A stretch of DNA of 46,003 nt from an uncultured Clostridia bacterium (GCA_948852375.1 CAQOYX010000004.1:1-46003); one strand, 5' to 3'; counted from the stretch's first letter, positions 19,814 to 30,128 are shown. Notes: generated by a model from the sequence alone, not told the origin. Program-made: numbers and translations.

Positions 19814-20458
19814 TTAAATTTCTTCGGTGACAAATTTTTCAGCAATTGTAGAAATAGACTTCCAAAGCCGATTGTAATCCAATGCTTCACCTGTATATGG
19901 GGCATCTTCTGATAAATAACCATTTAACTCTTCACGCCATGTTTTCTCACGTCTTGTATCAAAGAGAGGAATATTAGTGGGCGGAAGAATGTCAGGCAGT
20001 GTTTCGACTGTTTCCATTTTAATGTGCCTATCAGACAACAACAATTTGTTAATCTGAGTATAGCCATTATAAAGGATTCCTCCGTTTGCAGGCTTAGCAA
20101 AAAATTGCTTAACAGACCAAACTTTGCCGTTTCTTGGGTTGATTACTTCCATTTTATCTACATCCCATATAAATTCAGGGATAAGATAGGATTCAATGAA
20201 ATGGTAGTCAAGGTATAGATGACAGTACATTCCAAGCTTAATTGAGCTTGATTTGTCATATAAATTCTTTTTTACCTCATTCATATCAGGAACTTTAAAT
20301 CCTTGAACAGAAGCTGGCATTCTAAAATGCGAAGCCTTTTTATCCAGAACCAAATCTGGAATTAAGTTACCTACGAAGAATTCCACGCTATTTATAGGTG
20401 TTTTTAAATACCGATGAACTTCTTCAGCAAAAGCTGAATTATACATAATACCTGGCAT
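19814..20458 (-). CDS. zinc-dependent phospholipase C-like protein
   Basis: This 214-residue protein has GMYCHLYLDYHFIESYLIPE at about residues 75-95, resembling the His/Asp-rich helix of the zinc-dependent phospholipase C-like hydrolases, and an N-terminal VGNLIPDLV typical of that group. There is no signal peptide, so it is probably cytosolic. The function is unknown. GGAGAG lies upstream of the ATG. It uses CGG for arginine twice (YNRLW, VHRYL), so it belongs with the imported block although it is on the opposite strand. Confidence 0.6.
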   Translation of the reverse strand: MPGIMYNSAFAEEVHRYLKTPINSVEFFVGNLIPDLVLDKKASHFRMPASVQGFKVPDMNEVKKNLYDKSSSIKLGMYCHLYLDYHFIESYLIPEFIWDVDKMEVINPRNGKVWSVKQFFAKPANGGILYNGYTQINKLLLSDRHIKMETVETLPDILPPTNIPLFDTRREKTWREELNGYLSEDAPYTGEALDYNRLWKSISTIAEKFVTEEI

Positions 20459-20580
20459 AATCAGCTCTCCTTAAAATTATTACAAATGCAGAATAGCAAA
20501 TGTAAAATAAGTATAACATAATTATAGGTTATGTCAAAAAGTGCAGAAAACAATAGTGTAAAATTATTTATAATACATGA

Positions 20581-21669
20581 TTACTTATTTCTCAAAATCC
20601 ACTCATATACCTCATTTTCAGTAAGTTTGCCTTTTTTCATATCATTGATTTTTTCTTTAGCTTGTTTTTTCCAAGTTTCAAAATTTTTAGAAAGTTCTTT
20701 ATTTTCCTTATTTTTTCTAGCTTGCATAAATTTTTGTTGATAAGTTCTTCTATATTCGCCCATAGCCTTATTTTGTTTTAATCTTTCAGTATAAGACTGA
20801 AAAGCACCTAAATCTCTACAAGTTTTTGAGTTTTCTTTTGGGTAATCACAATAAATTTCATCTACTTTTGAAGTTGGGATAAAGTACATTCCACAATTTT
20901 GACATTTTTTAATTGGATAGTTAGGTGTTTTTGATAGTTCATCGAGTATAGCATAGCAAACACTTGATAAATCATTACTTTTATGAGTATCACTCATTGA
21001 AAGAAACATATTTTTAGTATGTAAAGATTCTAGTATGTCATATTCGTTTTTATTACTAAATTCTTGATACTTCTTTGAATAACTATCTCGTATAACAAAG
21101 TCATTTTTATAGTATGTATGTAATTTCCCCATTCTTTTTATCAAATAAACTGCATATCGTTCAGTATATGTATATTTTTCTAATTCTTTATTGTTATTTA
21201 AGTTATAGATATATGTAACTGCTTTTATTAATTCTTGTTGTAAATCAATTAAGTTTTCCTGTAAATCTTCAAATATTTTAGTAGTTGCCTTTAGATAATT
21301 TTCATTACTGCCATAATTATTACTTAATTCAAATTTATAATCTTTATCTAAATTTCTTAGTATTTCAAAACCATAAGCATAAAAGAAAGTTTTATTAGCA
21401 GACTCAAAATTAGATAAATCAGCATTTAAAAATCTCAATAGCATTAGTCCAAACTTTTCTTGAAATGGAAAATACAAAGTAGCAGGATGTTTTAATCCGT
21501 TATCTGTTTTTTCAATTTCTTTATAATAGACATCTCGTAATTTATTTTCAATATCTAAATGGAAATCAGCTTTATAAAAATATAAAGGTGTAGCATAATA
21601 TTCTTTTTTTGTTTCAGTATTAAACCAAAAGTAGAAATCGCTAAAAAAGGTTACTTCTGGTAGTTCCAT
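20581..21669 (-). CDS. large zinc-ribbon protein (DUF6076-like)
   Basis: This 362-residue protein has a C-terminal zinc-finger segment (CQNCGMYFIP, then YCDYP and CRDLGA) near residues 260-295, followed by a highly charged tail. The N-terminal 250 residues are helical with no known motif. I associate the cysteine pattern with DUF6076 proteins of mobile regions, but from memory only. GGGAG lies 10 bases before the ATG. Codon use looks native, with no in-frame CGG. Confidence 0.62.
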   Translation of the reverse strand: MELPEVTFFSDFYFWFNTETKKEYYATPLYFYKADFHLDIENKLRDVYYKEIEKTDNGLKHPATLYFPFQEKFGLMLLRFLNADLSNFESANKTFFYAYGFEILRNLDKDYKFELSNNYGSNENYLKATTKIFEDLQENLIDLQQELIKAVTYIYNLNNNKELEKYTYTERYAVYLIKRMGKLHTYYKNDFVIRDSYSKKYQEFSNKNEYDILESLHTKNMFLSMSDTHKSNDLSSVCYAILDELSKTPNYPIKKCQNCGMYFIPTSKVDEIYCDYPKENSKTCRDLGAFQSYTERLKQNKAMGEYRRTYQQKFMQARKNKENKELSKNFETWKKQAKEKINDMKKGKLTENEVYEWILRNK

Positions 21670-21989
21670 AAGAATTTATCTCCCTTCTAAAAATAAAATT
21701 TTATATAAAACAACAAACAATTTAATAAAAATAATAAATTGTTATTGACATTCTATATTTATTGTACTATAATACTAATATAATTACAATACTTTCCTCA
21801 AAACTAATTGCTAAAAGCTGTAGAATAAAAATTCACTAAATTTTGAGAAATGATTGTAATAACAATATGTTTAAGATTTTAAACAGACTATTAACAACAC
21901 AGTAAAGTAATTTGATTAGTATATTTTGTTTTTATTTGTAGGTGTGAAATTGTAGTTTGTTAGAATAGAGAAACTATAAAAGGAGGAGG
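21670..21989. other. gap with a consensus promoter
   Basis: No gene is seen. The upstream region of the minus-strand gene lies at one end and a perfect plus-strand promoter at 21745-21773. The rest is AT-rich. Confidence 0.5.
21745..21773 (+). promoter_or_regulatory. consensus sigma-A promoter
   Basis: TTGACA (21745-21750), exactly 17 bases, TATAAT (21768-21773): a perfect consensus. It points to the small ORF at 21990 and the truncated recombinase, so it may be the orphaned promoter of a lost recombinase, or drive a small RNA. Confidence 0.7.
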
Positions 21990-22085
21990 GTGAGAAAAAT
22001 AAAACACAAGTTAGACAGCAGAGGTACAAAAGAGAAAATAATTGAATTATTCTTTACAAAACATTTAAAACCAGTTGATATTTAA
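21990..22085 (+). CDS. 31-residue ORF, possible leftover of a deleted gene
   Basis: A GTG start after AAAGGAGGAG opens 31 codons beginning MRKIKHKLDSRGTKEKI. It ends three bases before the recombinase remnant begins. The strong ribosome binding site suggests a real start that once belonged to a longer gene whose middle was deleted. Confidence 0.35.
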   Translation: MRKIKHKLDSRGTKEKIIELFFTKHLKPVDI

Positions 22086-22087
22086 GG

Positions 22088-22648
22088 TGTAACACCTATG
22101 CTACTAATACACATTTAGGTTTATGCACACCACATAGCAACAACCTAGAAAAAGTAACAGACTTTGTAATTGAACAAATCAAGAAAAGATGTAGAGAGTT
22201 CTTAAATGAAGAAAAATACACTAAAATAGCAAATACATCAAAAGACAAGATAATAAAAGATAGGTTTAATGTAAAAAATGAAATTCTTATTTTAGAAAAG
22301 AAAGTTAAAGATATAAACAAGCGAATAGACAAGTTGTATGAAGATAAATATAATGGACTATTTGAAGATGAAGATTTTACAAGACTTTATTCAAAACAAA
22401 TAGAAAGTAGAAAACAAGCAGAAGAAAGAATAAAGCAGTTACAAGAACTAGAAGAAAAAGAGGATTTATCAGTAGATATAAATAAACTTGTAAGCGACTT
22501 TGTAAATATGAAAGAAATAACAAGAACAATGCTTGTATCTTTAATAGATAAGATAGAAATATCAGAGAATAAAGAAATAACTATATATTATAAATTCAAT
22601 ATTTTAAATATGGGAAAAGAAGAAAATAAATTACAAAATGTTGGCTAA
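22088..22648 (+). pseudogene. C-terminal remnant of a large serine recombinase
   Basis: The frame is open from CNTYATNTHLGLCTPHSNN through a long charged coiled coil (KVKDINKRIDKLYEDKY) to the C-terminal DKIEISENKEITIYYKF. These are the end of the recombinase zinc-binding domain, the coiled coil and the C-terminal strand of large serine recombinases. The catalytic N-terminal domain is absent. It stops 12 bases before a comEC fragment, as if the element had inserted in a comEC copy. Confidence 0.75.
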
Positions 22649-22660
22649 ATTTAAAAAATA

Positions 22661-23260
22661 GTCATAACGGAATATTAGGACAATTATGGATACGCTTAAG
22701 GCTGAAAAAGTAATTATATCAAAACAAGAAAAGGATTCCTCAAATTATCAGAAATTTAAAGAAATAGTAAACAGAAACAAAATAAATGTAGTTATAGTTA
22801 AGAAGCGGAAATGAAATAATAATAGAAAAAGATGTGAATTTTGAAATTATATGGCCAAAGGAAGAACAAATTAGCAGAAACATTTTAAACAATAATTCAG
22901 TAGTTGCAAAATTAAACTACAAGAATTTTTCAATGTTATTAACAGGAGATATAGAAGAAATAGCAGAAAAACAACTTTTAGATTAATACAACAATTCAGA
23001 TATTTTAAAATCTATTATTCTAAAAGTAGGACACCATGGTTCAAAAACATCAACAACACAAGAAGTTCTAGAAACAATAAAACCCAAAATTGCTTTAATT
23101 GGAGTAGGAAAAAATAATACTTTTGGGCATCCAAGTAATGAGATAATAAAAAGACTAGAAGATTTGCGGTACAAAAATTTATAGAACAGATGAAATGGGG
23201 GAAATAAGTGTTAATGTATCTAACAAAGGGAAAATTAAAGTTAGAAAATTTATAAAATAG
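22661..23260 (+). pseudogene. comEC C-terminal fragment, with two CGG sites
   Basis: The sequence resembles the MBL-fold end of ComEC: KAEKVIISKQEKDSSNYQKF, then FEIIWPKEEQISRN, LLTGDIEEIAEKQL, VGHHGSKTSTTQE and IALIGVGKNNTFGHPSNE. It is diverged from the intact comEC at 9773-12386. It has a frame change near 22680 and an in-frame TAA at 22984, so it is a real pseudogene. It also has two +1 sites of the CGG form, at C22806 (AAG-C-GGA) and C23167 (TTG-C-GGT, restoring LEDLGTKIYRTD). Confidence 0.8.
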
Positions 23261-23409
23261 ATGGTTATAAATATTGTATAAAAATTCCTATTTTTGAAAA
23301 TACTATAAATAAACAAAACAGAAAGTGAAACATAGTATATAAAGTTTTACTTTAGAAAATTAAGAGATAATCTTTTAAAACAGATTATTAAAAAGAAAGA
23401 GGATAGTAT

Positions 23410-24006
23410 ATGAAAAAATTAGGAATAATAGTGATTTTTATTGTAATATTTGTTATTGCAATATTTGCAGGCGTATCTATGTACAAGTCTACAAATAAAA
23501 TAGAAAAAAATAAAGAGACAAAAAATAATATTACAAATGAAACTATAGTTAATCAAATTAATTATAGTGTAAAAAATGATATAACAATTACTACAAACAC
23601 AGAAGAAGAAAAGATATCTCCTAAAGCCACTCTTACAATAAAAAAACAGTATACACAATGTGGACATGTAATAAATGAATATAAAGAAATTCCAGAAGAA
23701 TTAGTAAATTTAACTAAAAAAGAATTAGAAGGAAGATGTGAAAATTATGAAATTGAAAAATTTAGTACATTAAGTATAATTTTACAAAAAGAAGAAAGTG
23801 GATTTTGCGGTGAACACTATATATTAAAACAAAAAGATGATGTAATTGCAGTATATAAAATAAAAGAAGATGGAACACAAAGCTTAGAAGATGTAACGGG
23901 AATTTGCGTAGAATACTTAACAGAAAATGATAAAATGCAAATAAAAAAAGGAATAACTGTATATGGAAAAGAAGAATTAAATAGTATGTTAGAAGATTAC
24001 GAATAA
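23410..24006 (+). CDS. BofC C-terminal-domain-like membrane protein
   Basis: This 198-residue protein has one N-terminal membrane segment (IIVIFIVIFVIAIFAGV), then an extracytoplasmic domain. The regions KKQYTQCGHVINEYKEIPEE and EESGFCGEHYILKQK resemble BofC-like proteins of sporulating Firmicutes; in B. subtilis BofC restrains an intercompartmental signal to the mother cell. Three cysteines could form a disulfide. AAGAGGA precedes the ATG. It is followed by a structured RNA-like stretch and a terminator. Confidence 0.68.
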   Translation: MKKLGIIVIFIVIFVIAIFAGVSMYKSTNKIEKNKETKNNITNETIVNQINYSVKNDITITTNTEEEKISPKATLTIKKQYTQCGHVINEYKEIPEELVNLTKKELEGRCENYEIEKFSTLSIILQKEESGFCGEHYILKQKDDVIAVYKIKEDGTQSLEDVTGICVEYLTENDKMQIKKGITVYGKEELNSMLEDYE

Positions 24007-24059
24007 AAATTTACAATTATTCCAAAATAATGTATAATTTATATATACAAGATAATAAG

Positions 24060-24130
24060 GTTACATTCAACTGTGGCGAATAGAGCCATATCTAATTCAT
24101 TATATGAATGAGATTACATATAAATGTAAC
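24060..24130 (+). ncRNA. candidate three-way-junction RNA
   Basis: An outer stem (GTTACATT with AATGTAAC) encloses a TGGC/GCCA hairpin and a longer hairpin, ATCTAATTCAT/ATGAATGAGAT. A terminator-like hairpin follows at 24138. It could be the 3' end of the BofC-like transcript or a separate small RNA. I checked it by eye against the purine, SAM, THF and c-di-GMP patterns and it fits none. Confidence 0.4.
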
Positions 24131-24137
24131 AATAAAA

Positions 24138-24164
24138 GGGGAACGACTAGCTTTAGCGTTCCCC
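24138..24164 (+). terminator. terminator-like hairpin
   Basis: A perfect 8-bp GC-rich stem, GGGGAACG with CGTTCCCC, lies after the three-way junction. The T tract behind it is weak. An A-rich run before it would favour termination of minus-strand transcripts as well. Confidence 0.6.
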
Positions 24165-24285
24165 AAATTATTAATGTTTTAGCATTTCAATATAAAGTTT
24201 TTATATACTATATAACTAAGAAAAGAGTTATTTTCTTTATAGGCTATAAGTATTAGAATATTGTTTTTATATATAGTATTAATAA

Positions 24286-24883
24286 TTAAGATTTGCCATC
24301 AATTTTCAAATTTTCTTTTTTCAAATATCCCCCAGTATAAAATGCTTTAAAATACATAACTAATGAAAATATAGTAGCAATTAATGCTAAATAATATAGG
24401 TATTGGTCAAATGTAGGTAGTGTACTCATACTATATTCTGGATGATTTAGTACAGTAGCATTAAACTGTCTAATAAATAAAGAACTAACTATTGCAACAT
24501 AAAATAAAACAGTTGAAAGTTTTCCATACCATTTACTAGAAACTACAAATTCTTTACCATAAAGAAAAGAAGCTCCAGAAATCATTGCAAATTCTTTCAA
24601 AACAACAATAATTAAAATCCATAAAGGTATTATATTTTGAAGAGCAAGAACAGTAAGTACAGATATTTGTGTTGCTTTATCTGCTAATGGGTCAATTAAT
24701 TTTCCAAAGTTTGTAATAAAATTAAATTTTCTTGCAATAAATCCATCTAAAATATCAGTTAATCCGAGAAAGTGTTAAAAATACAAAAGCAAGAATATAA
24801 TCTCCTTGTATTAAGTAAGTAACAATAACAGGAATTAAAAAAAATCTTAATATGGTTAATATATTAGGTATATGTTTAAACAT
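24286..24883 (-). CDS. pgsA: phosphatidylglycerophosphate synthase, with a CGG +1 frameshift
   Basis: A CDP-alcohol phosphotransferase that makes phosphatidylglycerol phosphate in the membrane. Reconstructed length is 198 residues. The catalytic pattern D-x2-DG-x2-AR-x8-G-x3-D-x3-D is complete in [18 protein letters not shown] then KLIDPLAD. The frame breaks once, where minus-strand TCT-C-GGA has its extra C at 24766. Removing it gives [12 protein letters not shown]. The start [14 protein letters not shown] is typical, with AAAGGATG upstream. pgsA is essential in most bacteria. Confidence 0.88.
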
Positions 24884-25110
24884 AATAAAAATCATCCTTT
24901 CTTACTAATGGTTTATACACCTTTAAATAAGAGTCAAAATTAATATCTTAAAAATATATTATAAACTTATATAATATATATAATACATTTTTTGATAAAT
25001 TTCGTCAAGGTGATAAAGAAATATTTTAAGAAAGTATTTGCAGTTGTTTTTTTTGTAAAATTAGAGTATAATTAGAATACTGATTGTAAGAGAAGAAAAG
25101 AGGAAAGTTT

Positions 25111-26130
25111 ATGAGTTCTAATAAAGAAGATAAAAGAATATTAACAGGAGATAGACCAACAGGAAAATTACATATAGGACATTATTTTGGCTCTTTACAA
25201 AATAGAGTGAAGCTTCAAAATGAATATGAAACGTTTATTGAAGTAGCAGATGTTCAAGCATTAACAGATAATTTTAATAATCCAGAGAAAGTTAAAAATA
25301 ATGTAAAAGAAATAGTAATGGATCAGTTAGCAGTAGGAATTAATCCCGATAAAGCAACTATATTTTTGCAATCGATGGTACCAGAAATTGCAGAACTTAC
25401 AGTATTTTATTCTAATCTTGTTACAATTGCAAGGTTACAAAGAAACCCAACAGTAAAAACAGAAATAGCCCAAAAAAGAGAAATATTTGGAGAAAGTGTT
25501 ACATATGGATTTTTAGGTTATCCAGTTAGCCAAGCAGCAGATATTACAGCATTTAGTGCTAACATTATTCCAGTAGGAGAAGACCAATTACCACTAATTG
25601 AACAATGTAGAGAAATTGTTAGAAAGTTTAATAGCATTTATGGAGAAATTCTAAAAGAACCAGAAGCATATTTAGGAGAAAACAAGCGTATTAAAGGACT
25701 AGACGGAAATGAAAAAATGGGAAAATCTTTAGGAAATGCAATTTATTTATCAGATTCAGAAGAAGAAATAAAAAACAAAGTAATGAGTGCTATAACTGAT
25801 CCTGCAAGAATAAAAAAGGATGATCCAGGAAATCCTAATATATGTATGGTAGCATATTATCATAACTTATTTAGTAAAGGTGAAGTAGAAAATATTTGTG
25901 AAGAATGTAAAAAAGGACTTCGTGGTTGTGTTGCATGTAAAAAACAATTAATAAAAAATATAACAGAACATTTAACACCAATACAAGAAAAAAGACATTA
26001 TTACGAACAAAGACCTAAAGAGGTAAAAGAAATTTTAATGGAAGGAACAAATAAAGCAAAAAAAGAAGCAAAAGTTACAATGGACAAAGTAAAACAAGCA
26101 ATGAAACTAAATTATTTTGAAAAAATGTAA
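25111..26130 (+). CDS. trpS: tryptophanyl-tRNA synthetase
   Basis: This 339-residue class I synthetase charges tRNA-Trp. GDRPTGKLHIGHYFG gives the HIGH motif and EKMGKSLGN the KMSKS-like motif. AGAGGAAAG precedes the ATG. A C-terminal cluster of cysteines (CEECKKGLRGCVACK) is seen in some clostridial TrpRS. It is followed closely by obgE. Confidence 0.96.
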   Translation: MSSNKEDKRILTGDRPTGKLHIGHYFGSLQNRVKLQNEYETFIEVADVQALTDNFNNPEKVKNNVKEIVMDQLAVGINPDKATIFLQSMVPEIAELTVFYSNLVTIARLQRNPTVKTEIAQKREIFGESVTYGFLGYPVSQAADITAFSANIIPVGEDQLPLIEQCREIVRKFNSIYGEILKEPEAYLGENKRIKGLDGNEKMGKSLGNAIYLSDSEEEIKNKVMSAITDPARIKKDDPGNPNICMVAYYHNLFSKGEVENICEECKKGLRGCVACKKQLIKNITEHLTPIQEKRHYYEQRPKEVKEILMEGTNKAKKEAKVTMDKVKQAMKLNYFEKM

Positions 26131-27420
<1,290 letters not shown>

Positions 27421-27424
27421 AAAA

Positions 27425-27458
27425 CAAAAAAGTTCAAACTTTTGTTTGACTTTTTTGT
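27425..27458 (+). terminator. obgE terminator overlapping the lexA promoter
   Basis: An A-rich arm pairs with a T-rich arm (AAGTTCAAAC with GTTTGACTT) followed by a long T tract. The right arm contains TTGACT, which forms the -35 of the lexA promoter. Confidence 0.7.
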
Positions 27459-27474
27459 TTTTTTGTGGTACCAT
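27446..27474 (+). promoter_or_regulatory. likely lexA promoter
   Basis: TTGACT (27446-27451), 17 T-rich bases, TACCAT (27469-27474). The -10 is weak. I see no obvious LexA operator of the GAAC-N4-GTTC type nearby. Confidence 0.5.
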
Positions 27475-27507
27475 ATAGCCAAATAGAAAAAGGGAGTGAT
27501 TTTATTT

Positions 27508-28179
27508 ATGAATAAAAAAAATATCAATAAAAAAGATTCAAATGAATTAGGAAAAAGAGAAAAAGCAATTTTAAAATTTATTGAAAAGCAAATACAAATA
27601 AACAGTTATCCACCATCAGTAAGAGAAATAGGAAAAGCTGTAGGTTTAAAATCAACTGCAACAGTACATGGATATCTAGCAAAATTAGAAGAAAAAGGTT
27701 ACATTAAAAAAGAATCACAAAAAGGAAGAACACTAAAACTATTAAAAGGTGGTTTGGGAGAAAGCAAAAATCAAACTTCTATGAAAGAATTTTATTCTAG
27801 AAAAGAAATGGTAGAAGTACCAGTAATAGGGAAAATAACAGCAGGAGCACCAATACTAGCTGTAGAAAATGTAACAGATACATTCCCAATTCCAATAGAT
27901 TTTGTTGGAAATAGTGAGTCATTCATGCTTACAGTAAGAGGAGAAAGCATGATTGAAGCTGGAATTTTAGATGGAGATTACATTCTAGTGAAAAAACAAA
28001 ATACAGCAAACAATGGAGAAATTGTAGTTGCGTTAATAGAAGATGAAGCAACAGTAAAAACATTTTACAAAGAAAAAGACTACATTCGTTTACAACCAGA
28101 AAATTCTACAATGGATCCAATAATAGTACCAGATTGTAAAATACTTGGAAAAGTTTCTGGAGTATTTAGAAAAATGTAA
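27508..28179 (+). CDS. lexA: LexA SOS repressor
   Basis: Represses DNA-damage genes and self-cleaves when RecA is activated. The N-terminal winged helix ([20 protein letters not shown]) is followed by the peptidase domain: Ala-Gly cleavage site in ITAGAPI, nucleophile Ser in GESMIEAG and the Lys in ATVKTFYK. The ATG at 27508 (MNKKNIN) is preferred to the in-frame GTG at 27496, which overlaps the GGGAG. Length is 223 residues. Confidence 0.94.
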   Translation: MNKKNINKKDSNELGKREKAILKFIEKQIQINSYPPSVREIGKAVGLKSTATVHGYLAKLEEKGYIKKESQKGRTLKLLKGGLGESKNQTSMKEFYSRKEMVEVPVIGKITAGAPILAVENVTDTFPIPIDFVGNSESFMLTVRGESMIEAGILDGDYILVKKQNTANNGEIVVALIEDEATVKTFYKEKDYIRLQPENSTMDPIIVPDCKILGKVSGVFRKM

Positions 28180-28185
28180 AAAAGT

Positions 28186-28210
28186 GGTGGAGACAATAAC
28201 TGCCTCCACC
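28186..28210. terminator. bidirectional terminator
   Basis: A perfect 7-bp GC-rich stem (GGTGGAG with CTCCACC) lies between lexA and the convergent small gene, with A/T-rich flanks. Confidence 0.65.
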
Positions 28211-28218
28211 TAACAATA

Positions 28219-28423
28219 TTACCTACATTTTGTATTTTGGGCATATGTTGCAAGTGCATGAGCACAGCGAAGAATTTCTACTTCGACAATGTTATTTGCA
28301 ACAAGATTAGTTTCCAATATTTGTATAGCTAAATTTCTCAGTTGACAATCTGTATCACGAGAATAGGAGCCATTCAAATTTGCAATCCACAAATTTGTTA
28401 AACTTAACTAATATTTCTGCCAT
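28219..28423 (-). pseudogene. small conserved-looking protein with one extra base
   Basis: A GGGAGGAC site precedes ATG at 28423, giving MAEILV. The rest reads in the +1 frame as SLTNLWIANLNGSYSRDTD, QLRNLAIQILETNL and a C-terminal LATYAQNTKCR. Dropping one A in GTTAAGT joins them into a 67-residue protein. No CGG is involved. It may be decayed or carry a sequence error. I do not recognise the family. Confidence 0.45.
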
Positions 28424-28569
28424 ATTTTTGTCCTCCCTAGGTAACTTTTTTATCATAATTTAATTATAGCAAAGAACAAAAAGAATGTAAAATTGACAAA
28501 ATCAAGATGAAATGATATAATAGAAAGTTAGATTATTTACTGATATAACAAAAAATGCGTGAAAATGAC

Positions 28570-28598
28570 TTGCCAAACTTAAAAAAATATGGTAAAAT
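28570..28598 (+). promoter_or_regulatory. promoter of rpsF-ssb-rpsR
   Basis: TTGCCA (28570-28575), 17 bases, TAAAAT (28593-28598), about 85 bases ahead of rpsF. Confidence 0.6.
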
Positions 28599-28633
28599 AG
28601 CAATGTTTAGAAAAAAGTATTGCTTTTTTCCTT

Positions 28634-28656
28634 ACTCATACTAAGGGAGTATGGGT
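28634..28656 (+). promoter_or_regulatory. hairpin in the rpsF leader
   Basis: A 9-bp stem (ACTCATACT with AGTATGGGT, one G-T pair) lies about 28 bases ahead of rpsF. In other bacteria S6/S18 bind the rpsF leader for autoregulation, so this is a candidate for that role, but I cannot match the known consensus. Confidence 0.45.
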
Positions 28657-28683
28657 TATTTATCCATAAGGAGGTGAAAGATA

Positions 28684-28968
28684 ATGAATAAATACGAAAG
28701 TGTTATCATTATTAATCCTAGTTTAGAAGAAGAGGGAATAAAAGGTCTTATAAATAAATTCTCTAACTTGATTAATAGTGAAGGAAAAGTAGAATCTGTA
28801 GAAGAAATGGGAAAAAGAAAATTAGCATATGAAATAAAGAAAAATAAAGAAGGATACTATGTATTATTTAACTTTGAAGCTAAACCAAATCTTATTGCAG
28901 AATTAGAAAGAAACTATAGAATTACTGATGAAGTAATTAAATTTATAGTTGTAAGAAAAGAAGATTAA
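28684..28968 (+). CDS. rpsF: ribosomal protein S6
   Basis: A 94-residue protein starting MNKYESVIIINPSLEEEGIK with the family's GKRKLAYEIKKNKEGYYVLF. It pairs with S18, encoded two genes downstream. AAGGAGGTG lies 7 bases upstream of the ATG. Confidence 0.96.
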   Translation: MNKYESVIIINPSLEEEGIKGLINKFSNLINSEGKVESVEEMGKRKLAYEIKKNKEGYYVLFNFEAKPNLIAELERNYRITDEVIKFIVVRKED

Positions 28969-29080
28969 TAAAAAACATCAAAGATATTGCATTTATATCA
29001 AAATTGTATCAAAAAAGGAATAATACAAATAGCAATATAAGTATTTTATAGGAAACCTTAGAAAGGTAAGAGGTAAAGAT

Positions 29081-29503
29081 ATGAACAAAGTAATATTAAT
29101 GGGAAGATTAACAAAAGATCCAGAAACAAGATATACACAAAATACAAATACTCTAGTAGCAAGTTTCTCTCTTGCAGTCAATAGAAGATTTGTAAGACAA
29201 GGAGAAGAAAGACAAGCAGATTTTATAAACATAGTTGCTTGGAGTAAAACAGGAGAATTTTGTAGTAAATACTTTAAAAAAGGTCAACAAGTAGGAGTTA
29301 TTGGAAGAATTCAAACAAGGACATGGGATGATGAGCAAGGACAAAAACACTATGTAACAGAAGTTGTTGCAGAAGAAGTATATTTTGCAGATAGTAAAAG
29401 AGATGGAGATGTATCATCAGGAAATTTTGAAAATACATTTGGAAGTGTAGTAGCATCTAATCCAGAATTTGAAATATCTTCAAATGACGATTTACCATTC
29501 TAA
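29081..29503 (+). CDS. ssb: single-stranded DNA-binding protein
   Basis: A 140-residue OB-fold protein. MNKVILMGRLTKDPETRYT and FINIVAWSKTGEFCSKYFKKG are diagnostic. The acidic C-terminal tail ends NDDLPF, which recruits replication and repair partners. It lies between rpsF and rpsR as in most Firmicutes. Confidence 0.97.
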   Translation: MNKVILMGRLTKDPETRYTQNTNTLVASFSLAVNRRFVRQGEERQADFINIVAWSKTGEFCSKYFKKGQQVGVIGRIQTRTWDDEQGQKHYVTEVVAEEVYFADSKRDGDVSSGNFENTFGSVVASNPEFEISSNDDLPF

Positions 29504-29524
29504 AAGATAGGGGGATATTAAAAA

Positions 29525-29815
29525 ATGTCAGAAAAAAAACAAAATAACAGAAAAAATAATAGAATGAATAATAATGGGGATGAAGATTTTAATCCAAAAT
29601 TCAGAAAAATGAGAAAAAAAGTTTGCACACTATGTAGTGACAAAGATTTCGTTTTAGATTACAAAAATCCAGACCAATTAAAAAAATTCATTAACGAAAA
29701 AGGTAAAATATTACCAAGAAGAGCAACAGGTGCATGTGCAAAACATCAAAGAGACATAACAATAGCTGTAAAAAGATGTAGACATATTGCAATGTTACCT
29801 TATGCTGAAAACTAA
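29525..29815 (+). CDS. rpsR: ribosomal protein S18
   Basis: A 96-residue protein. An N-terminal Asn/Lys-rich extension precedes the S18 core ([10 protein letters not shown], then [17 protein letters not shown] and [15 protein letters not shown]). The CxxC suggests the zinc-binding form. GGGGG lies 9 bases before the ATG. A terminator follows at 29869. Confidence 0.95.
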   Translation: MSEKKQNNRKNNRMNNNGDEDFNPKFRKMRKKVCTLCSDKDFVLDYKNPDQLKKFINEKGKILPRRATGACAKHQRDITIAVKRCRHIAMLPYAEN

Positions 29816-29868
29816 TAAAGTATATATAATAAAATCGATGTAACTTAATATGAAGAATGAATGTCGAT

Positions 29869-29910
29869 AGTTGGGGTAGAAAATTCAAAAGTTTTCTGCC
29901 TCAACTTTTT
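29869..29910 (+). terminator. rpsR operon terminator
   Basis: A 15-bp stem (left arm 29869-29883, right arm 29892-29906, with wobble pairs) runs into TTTTT. The rest of the 310-base gap before aspS is AT-rich with one further hairpin at 30048. Confidence 0.8.
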
Positions 29911-30047
29911 AATGTAATTTAATGTTTAAAATAAAAGTTTCTTTTATTTTATATACTGATTTTATTAATTCTTTAGCTTGCAAATTTGGTGATGTTTCTT
30001 TTTTATTATTTTTTTACAATATCAAAAAATAGCAAATTACCCTAGAA

Positions 30048-30070
30048 AAAAGCAAGAAAATCTTGCTTTT
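30048..30070 (+). terminator. hairpin ahead of aspS
   Basis: A perfect 10-bp stem (AAAAGCAAGA with TCTTGCTTTT) with a three-base loop. It ends 58 bases upstream of aspS, so it may stop read-through or act as an attenuator. Confidence 0.55.
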
Positions 30071-30128
30071 CTGATATGTGTATAGTAGAATATATAAGTA
30101 AAAATAAGAAAGGGAATGATTTTTATGA

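Noticed and set aside
24060..24130. Purine riboswitch
   Set aside because: The three-way shape is suggestive, but the conserved junction bases and loop motifs are absent, and no purine gene follows.
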